A stretch of DNA of 64,000 bases from Stenotrophomonas rhizophila (GTDB lineage Bacteria; Pseudomonadota; Gammaproteobacteria; Xanthomonadales; Xanthomonadaceae), in the NCBI RefSeq assembly GCF_003751305.1, contig NZ_RJKV01000001.1:973586-1037585 (forward strand), given 5' to 3'. Numbering within the stretch: position 1 is the stretch's first letter; the number at the start of each line of letters is the position of its first letter. The notes below the pieces were generated by a model, which worked only from the letters and a program-made list of their open reading frames with translations, did not search any database and had not been told where the DNA came from. Below, piece by piece: positions 36,011 through 45,579 of the stretch. Position numbers and translations under genes: made by a program.

Positions 36011-36037
36011 CGGCCTGCAGGGCGCCCGCATGCGATC

Positions 36038-36066
36038 AAAAAACCCCGGGCGTGCCCGGGGTTTTT
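36038..36066. terminator. Bidirectional terminator between fur and recN
   Basis: AAACCCCGGGC pairs with GCCCGGGGTTT around a one- to three-base loop, with T runs on both strands. It serves fur; it lies beyond the SMAG repeat after recN and could also end recN transcription. Confidence 0.88.
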
Positions 36067-36099
36067 GTTTTCAGGGTGAGGCACCGGTTCGGGCGGGGC

Positions 36100-36121
36100 G
36101 CCGGCCAGCGGCCGGCACTAC
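36100..36121 (-). repeat. SMAG-type GTAG palindromic repeat
   Basis: On the minus strand GTAG is followed by TGCCGGCC-GCT-GGCCGGC. It lies three bases beyond the recN stop codon. Confidence 0.75.
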
Positions 36122-36124
36122 CTG

Positions 36125-37786
36125 TCACACCTGGAGCAGCTTGCGCGCCGCGGCCCGGGCTTCCTTGCTGACTTCCACGCCGCCCAGCATCCGGGCGAGC
36201 TCTTCCTCGCGGGCCTTGGTATCGAGCTTCTCGACTGCACTCTGGGTCATGCCGTCCACCGGCGCCTTGCTGACCCGGTAGTGGGCGTGGCCCTTGGAGG
36301 CGACCTGGGGAAGATGGGTGACGCACAGCACCTGACGCTTCTCGCCCAAGGCGCGCAGCTTCTGCCCGACGATGTCGGCCACGGCGCCACCGATGCCCGA
36401 ATCGACTTCGTCGAAGACCATGGTCGGCACCGCATCCAGGCCCAGCGCGGCGACTTCGATCGCCAGCGAGATACGGGACAGCTCACCACCCGAGGCGACC
36501 TTGCGCAGGGCGCGCGGCGGCTGGCCGGCGTTGGCGGCGACCAGGAACTCGACCCGCTCGGCGCCGTTCGGGTCCGGCTTGACCGCGGTCTGCGGCTCGA
36601 TATCGATCAGGAACTGACCGCCGCCCATGCCCAGCTCGCCGATCAGGGTGGTGGTGGTGTCCGACAGGGCCTTGGCGGCCTTCCGGCGGCTGGCGCTGAG
36701 CACCTCGGCCACGGTCTTCCACTGGCCGGCGGCACGGTCGATCTCGCCGGCCAGGGCCTGCAGGCGCTCGTCGGCACCGCGCAGCTGCTCGACTTCGGCT
36801 TCCATCGCGTCGCAGTGCTCGCCCAGCGCTTCCATCGGCACGCGGTGCTTGCGGGCGAGGTCGTGCAGGCGGCCGAGACGGCGCTCGATATCCTCGAACT
36901 GCTCCGGGTCGGCATCCAGGTCGTCATGCACGCGGTCGAGCAGGGACAACGCTTCGTCCAGCTGGATGGCGGCGCTGTCGAGCAGGGCATCGACCTCGCC
37001 GAGCCGGCTGTCGTGTTCGGCCACGCGGGCCAGGTCATGGCGGGTCTGCTGCAGCAGCTGCAGGACCGAGACCTCGTCATCCCCATTGAGGCGGCTCACC
37101 GCCACGTCGCAGGCGCCGATCAGCGCGCTGGCATGGGCCTGGCGGCGGTGGCTGCTGCCCAGGGTGGCGATCGAGGCCGGGTCCAGGTCTTCGCGCTTGA
37201 GCTCGCTGAGCTGGTGCTCCAGATAGCCGATCCGGTCGCTCACGTCGCCCTGGCGCGACAGCGCCTCGGCTTCATCGACCAGCGTCTGCCAGCGTGCCGC
37301 GGTCTGGCGGACCTGGGCGCGCTCGGCGTCGTTGCGGGCGAAGGCATCCAGCAGCGAGAGCTGCGAGGGGCGCGAGAGCAGGGCCTGCTGTTCGTGCTGG
37401 CCGTGGATTTCGACCAGCATGCTGGCCAGCTCGGTCAGCTGGGTCAGCGTCACCGGGCGGCCGTTGATGAAGGCGCGCGAGCCACCGTCGGCGCGGATCA
37501 CCCGTCGCAACTGGCACTGTTCTTCGTCGTCGAGCTCGTTGTCGCGCAGCCATTGGCGGGCCGGGGCATCGGCCAGCGGCGCGAATTCAGCCGAGAGCTC
37601 GGCGCGCGCGGCGCCGTGGCGGACCACGCCGCTGTCGGCGCGCAGCCCGGACAAAAAGCCCAGCGCGTCCACCATCAGCGACTTGCCCGCGCCGGTTTCA
37701 CCTGAGACCACGGTCATGCCGGCGCCGAATTCCAGCTCGGTGGCGCGGACGACCGCGAAATCCTTGATCGATAGATGTCTAAGCAT
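36125..37786 (-). CDS. recN: DNA repair protein RecN
   Basis: RecN is an SMC-like ATPase that helps repair double-strand breaks. The 553-residue protein has Walker A near residue 30 (VSGETGAGKSLMVDAL), long central coiled coils, the ABC signature region SGGELSRISLAIEVAALG, Walker B VFDEVDSGIGGAVAD and the LCVTHLPQVASKGHAHYRV segment. It is divergent from hrcA with 125 bases between, containing three copies of GGGCGTCTC. Confidence 0.97.
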   Translation of the reverse strand: MLRHLSIKDFAVVRATELEFGAGMTVVSGETGAGKSLMVDALGFLSGLRADSGVVRHGAARAELSAEFAPLADAPARQWLRDNELDDEEQCQLRRVIRADGGSRAFINGRPVTLTQLTELASMLVEIHGQHEQQALLSRPSQLSLLDAFARNDAERAQVRQTAARWQTLVDEAEALSRQGDVSDRIGYLEHQLSELKREDLDPASIATLGSSHRRQAHASALIGACDVAVSRLNGDDEVSVLQLLQQTRHDLARVAEHDSRLGEVDALLDSAAIQLDEALSLLDRVHDDLDADPEQFEDIERRLGRLHDLARKHRVPMEALGEHCDAMEAEVEQLRGADERLQALAGEIDRAAGQWKTVAEVLSASRRKAAKALSDTTTTLIGELGMGGGQFLIDIEPQTAVKPDPNGAERVEFLVAANAGQPPRALRKVASGGELSRISLAIEVAALGLDAVPTMVFDEVDSGIGGAVADIVGQKLRALGEKRQVLCVTHLPQVASKGHAHYRVSKAPVDGMTQSAVEKLDTKAREEELARMLGGVEVSKEARAAARKLLQV

Positions 37787-37804
37787 GGTCTACGTTGTAC
37801 ACGA

Positions 37805-37898
37805 GGGGCGTCTCCAAGCCGCGCACGCTAGCATGGGCGGGGGGCGTCTCCAATGACTTGCCAACGCCCCGTGCAGCCATTATCTAAGTGGGCGTCTC
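37805..37898 (+). repeat. Three direct repeats of GGGCGTCTC upstream of hrcA
   Basis: GGGGCGTCTCCAA occurs at 37805-37817 and 37841-37853, and GGGCGTCTC again at 37890-37898. The spacing is 36 and about 48 bases. They fill the recN-hrcA gap and could be regulator sites for either gene. No CIRCE element is present. Confidence 0.6.
37858..37886 (+). promoter_or_regulatory. Sigma-70-like promoter of hrcA
   Basis: TTGCCA (37858-37863), a 17-base spacer and TATCTA (37881-37886) fit a vegetative promoter. The predicted start near 37893 lies after the upstream GTG, favouring ATG 37912 as the hrcA start. Confidence 0.5.
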
Positions 37899-37911
37899 AC
37901 AGGCTGATTCC

Positions 37912-38979
37912 ATGCATCCTTCCGCGTCCCATCTCGCCCCACGCGCCCGCCATCTGCTGCGGACGCTGATCGCGCGTCACATCCAGGATGGCGAACCGGT
38001 CGGCTCGCAGACGCTTGCCCGGCATGCCGGCCTGGACGTCAGCCCGGCCACGATCCGCAACATCCTGGGCGACCTGGAGGACCTGGGGCTGCTCAGCTCG
38101 CCCCATACCTCCGCCGGCCGGGTGCCGACCGCGCACGGCTACCGGGTGTTCGTGGACAGCCTGGTCAAGATGCAGCCGCCGGGCGAGGGCGAGCTCAGCC
38201 GCCTGCGCACCGAGCTGGCCACCGGCACTGGCACCCAGGCCCTGCTCGGCAGTGCCTCGGAGCTGCTCTCGGCGATGAGCCATTTCGTCGGGGTGGTCAG
38301 CGCCCCGCGCCGGGAGCAGTTCGCGTTCCGGCATATCGATTTCGTGGCACTGGACGCGCGCCGGGTGCTGGCGATCCTGGTGTTCGCCGACAACGAGGTG
38401 CAGAACCGGGTGATCGAGCCTCGCCGCGGGTTCAATCCCGGGGAGCTGGAGCAGGTCGCCAACTACCTCAATGCGAATTGCGCCGGTCGGCCGCTGGCCG
38501 AGATCCGGGCCCGCCTGCTGCTGGAGCTGCGCGATGCGCAGTCGGAAATGGAGCAGTTGCTGGCGCACAGCATCGAGCTGGCCGAGCAGGCGATGGTGCC
38601 GCCGGCCGATGACATGGTGCTGGCCGGGCAGACCCGCCTGATGGGCGTGCAGGATCTCTCAGACCTGGAGCGCCTGCGCGAGCTGTTCGACGTGTTCGCC
38701 AGCAAGCGCGAGATCCTGCAGCTGCTCGAGCGCACCATCCAGGCCCCGGGGGTGCGCATCTTCATCGGCGAGGAGACCGGGGTGATGCCGCTGGAAAGCG
38801 TCTCGCTGGTCACCGCCCCGTACTCGGCCGACGGCCAGGTGCTGGGCGTGCTGGGGGTCATCGGCCCCAAGCGGATGGCCTACGACCGCATGATCCCGCT
38901 GGTGGAGGCCACCGCCCAGGTGCTGGGGGCCGCGCTGGGCTCGCCCGCTGGCGGCGGATTGTCCCGCGATCGCGCATAA
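37912..38979 (+). CDS. hrcA: Heat-inducible repressor HrcA
   Basis: HrcA represses heat-shock genes by binding CIRCE operators and needs GroEL for activity. The 355-residue protein has the winged helix (RARHLLRTLIARHIQDGEPV, LDVSPATIRNILGDLEDLGL) followed by SAGRVPTAHGYRVFVD and a GAF-like domain (IFIGEETGVMPLESVSLVTA). It heads the hrcA-grpE-dnaK-dnaJ cluster. No CIRCE sequence is visible in front of these genes, so its target may be elsewhere, such as groESL. Confidence 0.96.
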   Translation: MHPSASHLAPRARHLLRTLIARHIQDGEPVGSQTLARHAGLDVSPATIRNILGDLEDLGLLSSPHTSAGRVPTAHGYRVFVDSLVKMQPPGEGELSRLRTELATGTGTQALLGSASELLSAMSHFVGVVSAPRREQFAFRHIDFVALDARRVLAILVFADNEVQNRVIEPRRGFNPGELEQVANYLNANCAGRPLAEIRARLLLELRDAQSEMEQLLAHSIELAEQAMVPPADDMVLAGQTRLMGVQDLSDLERLRELFDVFASKREILQLLERTIQAPGVRIFIGEETGVMPLESVSLVTAPYSADGQVLGVLGVIGPKRMAYDRMIPLVEATAQVLGAALGSPAGGGLSRDRA

Positions 38980-38993
38980 AGCGGCCCTGGACT

Positions 38994-39020
38994 CTTGAAT
39001 CCCGTAGCCGCGCCCACATA
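38994..39020 (+). promoter_or_regulatory. Sigma-32-like promoter of grpE
   Basis: CTTGAA (38994-38999), 13 bases, then CCCACATA (39013-39020) match the RpoH consensus well. It lies 41 bases before the grpE ATG. Confidence 0.7.
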
Positions 39021-39061
39021 GGGGTGGGTGGAGGCGGAGAGTCACCGCCAAGGATCCGGAA

Positions 39062-39577
39062 ATGAACCAAGATCAGCCCGATATCGCATCCCAGAATCCC
39101 GCCGGCGAGCCGGCCGCTGAGCCGTCCCTGCAGCAGCAGCTGGACAGCCTGCACAACGAGGTGGCCCTGCTGCGTTCGGAGTCGCTGCGCGAACGCGCCG
39201 ACCTGGACAACCAGCGCAAGCGCGTTGCCCGCGACGTGGAACAGGCGCGCCGCTTCGCCAACGAGAAGCTGCTCGGCGAACTGCTGCCGGTGTTCGACAG
39301 CCTCGACGCCGGCCTCAATGCCGCCGGCAGCGAGCCGAGCCCGCTGCGCGAAGGGCTCGAACTGACCTACAAGCAGCTGCTCAAGGTCGCCGCCGACAAT
39401 GGCCTGACCCTGCTGGACCCGACCGGCCAGACCTTCAACCCTGACCACCACCAGGCCATCAGCCAGGTCGACGCGCCCGGTGCGGCGCCCGGCAGCGTGG
39501 TCCAGGTGTTCCAGAAGGGCTACCTGCTCAACGACCGCCTGCTGCGGCCGGCGCTGGTCGTGGTCGCCCGCGACTGA
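39062..39577 (+). CDS. grpE: Nucleotide exchange factor GrpE
   Basis: GrpE releases ADP from DnaK. The 171-residue protein has an acidic N-terminus, a long coiled coil ([20 protein letters not shown]), then [20 protein letters not shown] and the beta domain [40 protein letters not shown]. Length is normal. A ribosome site (AAGGATCCGGA) precedes the ATG. Confidence 0.97.
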   Translation: MNQDQPDIASQNPAGEPAAEPSLQQQLDSLHNEVALLRSESLRERADLDNQRKRVARDVEQARRFANEKLLGELLPVFDSLDAGLNAAGSEPSPLREGLELTYKQLLKVAADNGLTLLDPTGQTFNPDHHQAISQVDAPGAAPGSVVQVFQKGYLLNDRLLRPALVVVARD

Positions 39578-39667
39578 TCCACAGGTCGGTCCGCCGGGCC
39601 AGGTCCGGCGGCTCGGCCGGACGCTGAACGCGTTGGGTCGCCATCGAACACTGTGTTTGATGGACGG

Positions 39668-39695
39668 CTTGAAAGTGTCCGCAGCGTCCCACACA
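39668..39695 (+). promoter_or_regulatory. Sigma-32-like promoter of dnaK
   Basis: CTTGAA (39668-39673), 14 bases, then CCCACACA (39688-39695) approximate the RpoH consensus. It lies in the 175-bp grpE-dnaK gap, so dnaK may have its own heat-shock promoter. Confidence 0.6.
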
Positions 39696-39752
39696 TCCCA
39701 TTCATAACCCGGCAGCTGCCGGATGTACCCAGAACTTTCAGGAGTCTCCCTC

Positions 39753-41681
<1,929 letters not shown>

Positions 41682-41693
41682 TCCGGGCACGAC

Positions 41694-41721
41694 ACGGGAC
41701 GTTGCGCAGGCAACGTCCCGT
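41694..41721 (+). other. Intercistronic hairpin between dnaK and dnaJ
   Basis: ACGGGACGTTGC (41694-41705) pairs perfectly with GCAACGTCCCGT (41710-41721) around GCAG. No clear T run follows, so it may be an attenuator or an mRNA processing or stability element that sets the dnaK:dnaJ ratio. Confidence 0.6.
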
Positions 41722-41845
41722 TGTCATATCCCCCTTCTGGTCCTGACAGCCGTATCCCGGCCTGTCGGGGCGCCCGGCGAAAGAGCGGACCTGGTGCCGC
41801 TCTTCCGCTTTGACGAATCCCGACTTCCGGAACCCGATTCAAGTT

Positions 41846-42982
41846 ATGAGCAAGCGCGATTACTACGAAGTGCTGAGCGTGTCCCGCACCGCCAGCGATG
41901 AAGAACTGAAGAAGGCCTATCGCCGTTGCGCGATGAAGTTCCATCCGGACCGCAATCCGGGTGACAACGAGGCCGAGGCCGCCTTCAAGGAATGCAAGGA
42001 AGCCTACGAAACCCTGTCCGATGGCAATAAGCGCCGGATGTACGATGCGCACGGCCACGCGGCGTTCGAGCACGGCATGGGCGGCGGTGGCGGTGGTCCG
42101 GGTGGCCCGGACATGGGCGATATCTTCGGTGACATCTTCGGCAACATCTTCGGCGGTGGCGCCGGTGGTGGTGGTCCGCGCCAGGCCCGTCGGGGTGCCG
42201 ATATCGGGTACGTGATGGAGCTGGACCTGGAAGAAGCGGTGATGGGCGTGGAGCGCCGCATCGAGATTCCGAGTCTGGTCGAGTGTGATGACTGCAATGC
42301 CAGCGGCTCGGAAGATGGCAAGGTCGAGACCTGCTCGGTCTGCCGTGGCCAGGGCCAGGTGCGCATCCAGCGCGGCATCTTCGCGATGCAGCAGGCTTGC
42401 CACCACTGCAACGGCCGTGGCCAGATCATCCAGAACCCCTGCAAGACCTGTCACGGCAATGGCCGTGTCGAGGAAGACAAAGTGTTGTCGGTCAAGGTGC
42501 CTGCGGGCGTCGACACCGGCGACCGCATCCGTCTGTCCGGTGAAGGCGAGGCCGGTCCGGCCGGCACCCCGGCAGGCGATCTGTACGTGGAAGTGCGGGT
42601 GCGCGAGCACGCCATCTTCCAGCGCGACGGCGACGACCTGCACTGCGAAGTGCCGATCCGCATCTCGCAGGCCGCCCTGGGCGATACCGTCCGTGTGGCA
42701 ACGCTGGGCGGCTACGCCGAGATCCGCATCCCGGCCGAGACCCAGACCGGCAAGCTGTTCCGCATGCGGGGCAAGGGCGTGCGTTCGGTGCGCAGCCGCA
42801 GCGAAGGCGACCTGTACTGCCGCGTGGTGGTGGAGACCCCGGTCAACCTCACCCCGGAGCAGCGCAAGCTGCTGGAACAGTTCGAAACCACCTTCACCGG
42901 TGAGGAAGCGCGCAAGCATTCGCCGAAGTCGGCGACCTTCATCGATGGCGTGAAGGGCTTTTGGGATCGGATGACGTCGTAA
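41846..42982 (+). CDS. dnaJ: Co-chaperone DnaJ (Hsp40)
   Basis: DnaJ stimulates DnaK ATPase and delivers substrates. The 378-residue protein has the J domain ([20 protein letters not shown], catalytic HPD in [10 protein letters not shown]) and a Gly-rich linker. The four zinc-finger repeats [24 protein letters not shown] and CKTCHGNG follow, then the C-terminal substrate domains. The start at 41846 opens the conserved [11 protein letters not shown] strong terminator follows. Confidence 0.98.
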   Translation: MSKRDYYEVLSVSRTASDEELKKAYRRCAMKFHPDRNPGDNEAEAAFKECKEAYETLSDGNKRRMYDAHGHAAFEHGMGGGGGGPGGPDMGDIFGDIFGNIFGGGAGGGGPRQARRGADIGYVMELDLEEAVMGVERRIEIPSLVECDDCNASGSEDGKVETCSVCRGQGQVRIQRGIFAMQQACHHCNGRGQIIQNPCKTCHGNGRVEEDKVLSVKVPAGVDTGDRIRLSGEGEAGPAGTPAGDLYVEVRVREHAIFQRDGDDLHCEVPIRISQAALGDTVRVATLGGYAEIRIPAETQTGKLFRMRGKGVRSVRSRSEGDLYCRVVVETPVNLTPEQRKLLEQFETTFTGEEARKHSPKSATFIDGVKGFWDRMTS

Positions 42983-43008
42983 GCGTCACGGGTTCCTGTG
43001 AACTACCG

Positions 43009-43038
43009 AAGGCCCCCTGGCGACAGGGGGCCTTTTTT
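43009..43038 (+). terminator. Intrinsic terminator after dnaJ
   Basis: AAGGCCCCCTG pairs with CAGGGGGCCTT around GCGA, followed by a T6 run. It closes the hrcA-grpE-dnaK-dnaJ cluster. Confidence 0.93.
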
Positions 43039-43054
43039 GTACGCGGACGGCGGT

Positions 43055-43124
43055 GTAGAGCCACCCCATGGGTGGCTGCGCGGGGTCCTCGGTGGATCGA
43101 CAGCCACCCATGGGGTGGCTCTAC
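43055..43124. repeat. Inverted SMAG repeat pair
   Basis: GTAG plus AGCCACCCCATGGGTGGCT (43055-43077) faces its near-exact reverse complement at 43102-43124. The 24-base spacer between them is loosely related. The pair lies in the gap before the pyridoxal kinase gene. Confidence 0.8.
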
Positions 43125-43140
43125 CGGGCGGCACCGGGCG

Positions 43141-43146
43141 TAAAAT
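43141..43146 (+). promoter_or_regulatory. -10-like hexamer directly before the pyridoxal kinase start
   Basis: TAAAAT ends six bases before ATG 43153, giving the same leaderless geometry as at 5067 and 29007. No ribosome site and no clear -35 box are visible. Confidence 0.4.
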
Positions 43147-43152
43147 GTCGGC

Positions 43153-44061
43153 ATGAACGAATCCCTCGAAAGCCACCTGGTCCACGGCCGCCGCCAGCGC
43201 CCGGACGGTCCGTCGCCGGTCGACGTCATCTCGGTCCAGTCGCAGCTGGTGTACGGCTATGCCGGCAACAGCGCGGCCGTGCCGCCGCTGCGCGCGCTGG
43301 GCGTGCGCGTGGCCGAAATCCCGACCACGCTGCTCAGCAACGCGCCGTTCTACGAGACCACGCGCGGCCGCGTGCTGCCTTCGGACTGGTTTGCTGACCT
43401 GCTGCTCGGCGCCGGTGAGCGCGGCCTGCCACAGCGGGCACGGATGCTGGTGTCCGGCTACTTCGGCAGCGTCGGCAACGGTGCGGCCTTCGCCGACTGG
43501 CTCGATGCGGTGCTGCCGTCCTCGCCGCAGCTGCGCTACTGCCTGGACCCGGTCATTGGCGACACCCACACCGGCCCTTATGTCGAGCCGGGCCTGGAAA
43601 ACGTCTTCGCCGAACGTCTGCTGCCGCATGCCTGGCTGGTCACGCCGAATGCCTTTGAACTCGGCCGCCTGACCGGGATGCCGAGCCTGGCCCAGGACGA
43701 TGCGATCGCCGCCTCGCAGGCGCTGCTGGCGCGTGGGCCGGAGTGGGTGCTGGCGCACAGCGTCGGCGGCGATCCAGGCCAGCTGGTCACGCTCGCGGTG
43801 AGCCGCGACGCGATCTGGCGCTGGTCCTCGCCGCATCTGCCGGTGGACGTGGCCGGCACCGGCGATGTGCTGATGTCGTTGCTGGTCGCCTTCCTGCTGC
43901 GCGGGGAAACCTTCGAACAGGCGATCTCGCGTGCCATCGCCGGCGTGCACGTCGCGCTGGAGACCACGCTGGCCAACGGCCACGAAGAGTTCGATGTACT
44001 GGCCGCGGCGCCGGCAGCGTTGGCGTTGCCGGATCGTTTCGTCGCCGAGCGCCTGGCGTGA
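43153..44061 (+). CDS. pdxY: Pyridoxal kinase (PdxY family)
   Basis: Pyridoxal kinase phosphorylates pyridoxal to pyridoxal 5'-phosphate in vitamin B6 salvage. The 302-residue protein has the family start VISVQSQLVYGYAGNSAAVP, then SGYFGSVGN, YCLDPVIGDTHTGPYV and the ATP/catalytic motif DVAGTGDVLMSLLVAF. It belongs to the ribokinase superfamily. Its TGA overlaps the GTG of the prephenate dehydrogenase gene. Confidence 0.93.
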   Translation: MNESLESHLVHGRRQRPDGPSPVDVISVQSQLVYGYAGNSAAVPPLRALGVRVAEIPTTLLSNAPFYETTRGRVLPSDWFADLLLGAGERGLPQRARMLVSGYFGSVGNGAAFADWLDAVLPSSPQLRYCLDPVIGDTHTGPYVEPGLENVFAERLLPHAWLVTPNAFELGRLTGMPSLAQDDAIAASQALLARGPEWVLAHSVGGDPGQLVTLAVSRDAIWRWSSPHLPVDVAGTGDVLMSLLVAFLLRGETFEQAISRAIAGVHVALETTLANGHEEFDVLAAAPAALALPDRFVAERLA

Positions 44062-45170
44062 GTCTGAAACCGGTGGTCGGCATCGTCGGCAGCGACGGTG
44101 CCTACGGGCGCTGGCTGCGCCGGTTCCTGGAACAACGCCTTGGGCTGGACGTGATCGGCCATGACCCGGCCGACGCATCGTCGGACAATCCGGAAACGCT
44201 GCTTGATCGCGCCGAGGTGTTGATCTTCTCGGCACCGATCCGGCACACGCCCGCGCTGATCGCCGAGTACGTGGCCCGCTCGGCCGGTCGTGAAGCCGGT
44301 CGCCTGTGGCTGGATGTCACCTCGGTGAAATCGGCCCCGGTGGAGGCGATGCTCGCCTCGCAGGCGGACGTAGTGGGTCTGCATCCGATGACGGCTCCGC
44401 CCAAGGCACCCACGCTGAAGGGCAGGGTGATGGTGGTCTGCGAGGCGCGCCTGTCGCGGTGGCAGCCGTTCGTGCAGCAGCTGTGCGAGGCACTGGAAGC
44501 GGAGTGCGTACGCGCCACGCCCGAGCACCATGACCAGGTCATGGCGCTGGTGCAGGCGATGGTGCATGCCACGCATCTGGCCCAGGCGGGTGTGCTGCGC
44601 GAGTACGCGCCGATCCTCGGTGCCCTGCCGGCGTTGATGCCGTATCGCTCGGCCTCGTTCGAGCTGGATACCGCGATCATCGCGCGCATCCTCTCGCTCA
44701 ATCCGGCGATCTACGAAGACATCCAGTTCGGCAACCCGCACGTGGCACCGATGCTGGACCGGCTGCTGGCTCAGTTGCAGCAGCTGCGATCGCAGCTGGA
44801 GCAGGGCGATGACGCGGCGCGCGCGGCGTTCCGTCAGCAGTTGCTGCTGGACAATCGCGACAGCCTGGGAGCGGAGGTGCTGGCCGACGGAAATTACACC
44901 TTCGAGCGGGTCGGCTACCTGCTGGCCGATCTCACCGAACGCAACGCGATCAGTGTGCACCTGCCCGAAGACCGGCCCGGCTCGTTGCGCGAGTTGCTGC
45001 ATGTGTTCGAACGGCACCGGGTCAGCCTGGCCTCGATCCATTCTTCGCGGACGCCGGCCGGTGAGGTGCACTTCCGGGTGGGCTTCGTGGCGGGCAGCGA
45101 TGCCCTCGCGCTGCAGGCGGCGGCCATCGAGATCGATGCCTCCGGTATCGGCCGCGTGCTGGTCCGCTGA
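44058..45170 (+). CDS. Prephenate dehydrogenase with C-terminal ACT domain
   Basis: The 370-residue protein has a Rossmann motif (VGIVGSDGAYGRWLRRFLEQ), LIFSAPIRHTPALIAEYV and DVTSVKSAPVEAM. These are followed by VGLHPMTAPPKAPTLKGRVM, typical of TyrA enzymes that make 4-hydroxyphenylpyruvate for tyrosine synthesis. The C-terminal part (ISVHLPEDRPGSLRELLHVF) is an ACT domain, suggesting feedback control by an amino acid. GTG 44058 overlaps the pyridoxal kinase stop. Confidence 0.88.
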   Translation: MSLKPVVGIVGSDGAYGRWLRRFLEQRLGLDVIGHDPADASSDNPETLLDRAEVLIFSAPIRHTPALIAEYVARSAGREAGRLWLDVTSVKSAPVEAMLASQADVVGLHPMTAPPKAPTLKGRVMVVCEARLSRWQPFVQQLCEALEAECVRATPEHHDQVMALVQAMVHATHLAQAGVLREYAPILGALPALMPYRSASFELDTAIIARILSLNPAIYEDIQFGNPHVAPMLDRLLAQLQQLRSQLEQGDDAARAAFRQQLLLDNRDSLGAEVLADGNYTFERVGYLLADLTERNAISVHLPEDRPGSLRELLHVFERHRVSLASIHSSRTPAGEVHFRVGFVAGSDALALQAAAIEIDASGIGRVLVR

Positions 45171-45188
45171 CACGGTGCGCTGCAGCAT

Positions 45189-45234
45189 TCATCCACAGGG
45201 GGTGTGGATGATCTGCGCACAAACATGTGGATAA
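45189..45234. promoter_or_regulatory. Cluster of three DnaA-box-like 9-mers
   Basis: TCATCCACA (45189-45197) and TGTGGATGA (45203-45211) form a perfect inverted repeat around GGGGG. A consensus-perfect box TGTGGATAA follows at 45226-45234. The cluster lies in a gap between convergent genes, so it is not an obvious promoter site. Confidence 0.55.
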
Positions 45235-45272
45235 GTGCGTACGCGCCTTGCGGTAAAAGGCTGTCAAGATGC

Positions 45273-45291
45273 TTGGTCAAAAATTGACCAA
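45273..45291. repeat. 19-bp palindrome TTGGTCAA-AAA-TTGACCAA
   Basis: Perfect 8-bp arms around AAA, unusually AT-rich for this genome. It lies between the 3' ends of the prephenate dehydrogenase gene and a small minus-strand gene, with a T7 run 10 bases further on. It is an operator-like or terminator-like site of unknown use. Confidence 0.6.
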
Positions 45292-45317
45292 CATCCGCGT
45301 AACTTTTTTTCAACGCG

Positions 45318-45512
45318 TCAGGTGACGAGGGTCAGCTCGCCGCCCGCCGTGCGGAACTCGCGGCCGTCGCGGATCAGATGGCGGCCATCGGCCAGCTCGT
45401 AACGCGCGCTCTGGCCGGTGCCTGCAGCAGCATCGGCCTGCTCATCTTTGAACTCGATGATCACGTAATCGTCGCCGTTGGCGTCGGTGGCGGGGAACTG
45501 TCGGAACGACAT
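45318..45512 (-). CDS. Hypothetical 64-residue protein
   Basis: The product starts MSFRQFPATDANGDDYVIIE and continues EFKDEQADAAAGTGQSARYE and ADGRHLIRDGREFRTAGGEL. It looks like a small beta-rich protein. ATG 45512 has a near-perfect ribosome site (AGGAGGTGTTTC), which strongly supports translation. It precedes nothing recognisable; the ABC exporter gene ends 68 bases upstream of it on the same strand. Confidence 0.8.
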   Translation of the reverse strand: MSFRQFPATDANGDDYVIIEFKDEQADAAAGTGQSARYELADGRHLIRDGREFRTAGGELTLVT

Positions 45513-45579
45513 GAAACACCTCCTGCAGCGCATCCAGTGAGGGCTGCAGGATGCGATGGCCGGTGTTACCGGCCCGTCA

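Noticed and set aside
45171-45317. Chromosome origin (oriC) suggested by DnaA boxes
   Set aside because: No dnaA, dnaN, gyrB or rpmH neighbours, only three boxes and no AT-rich unwinding tract.
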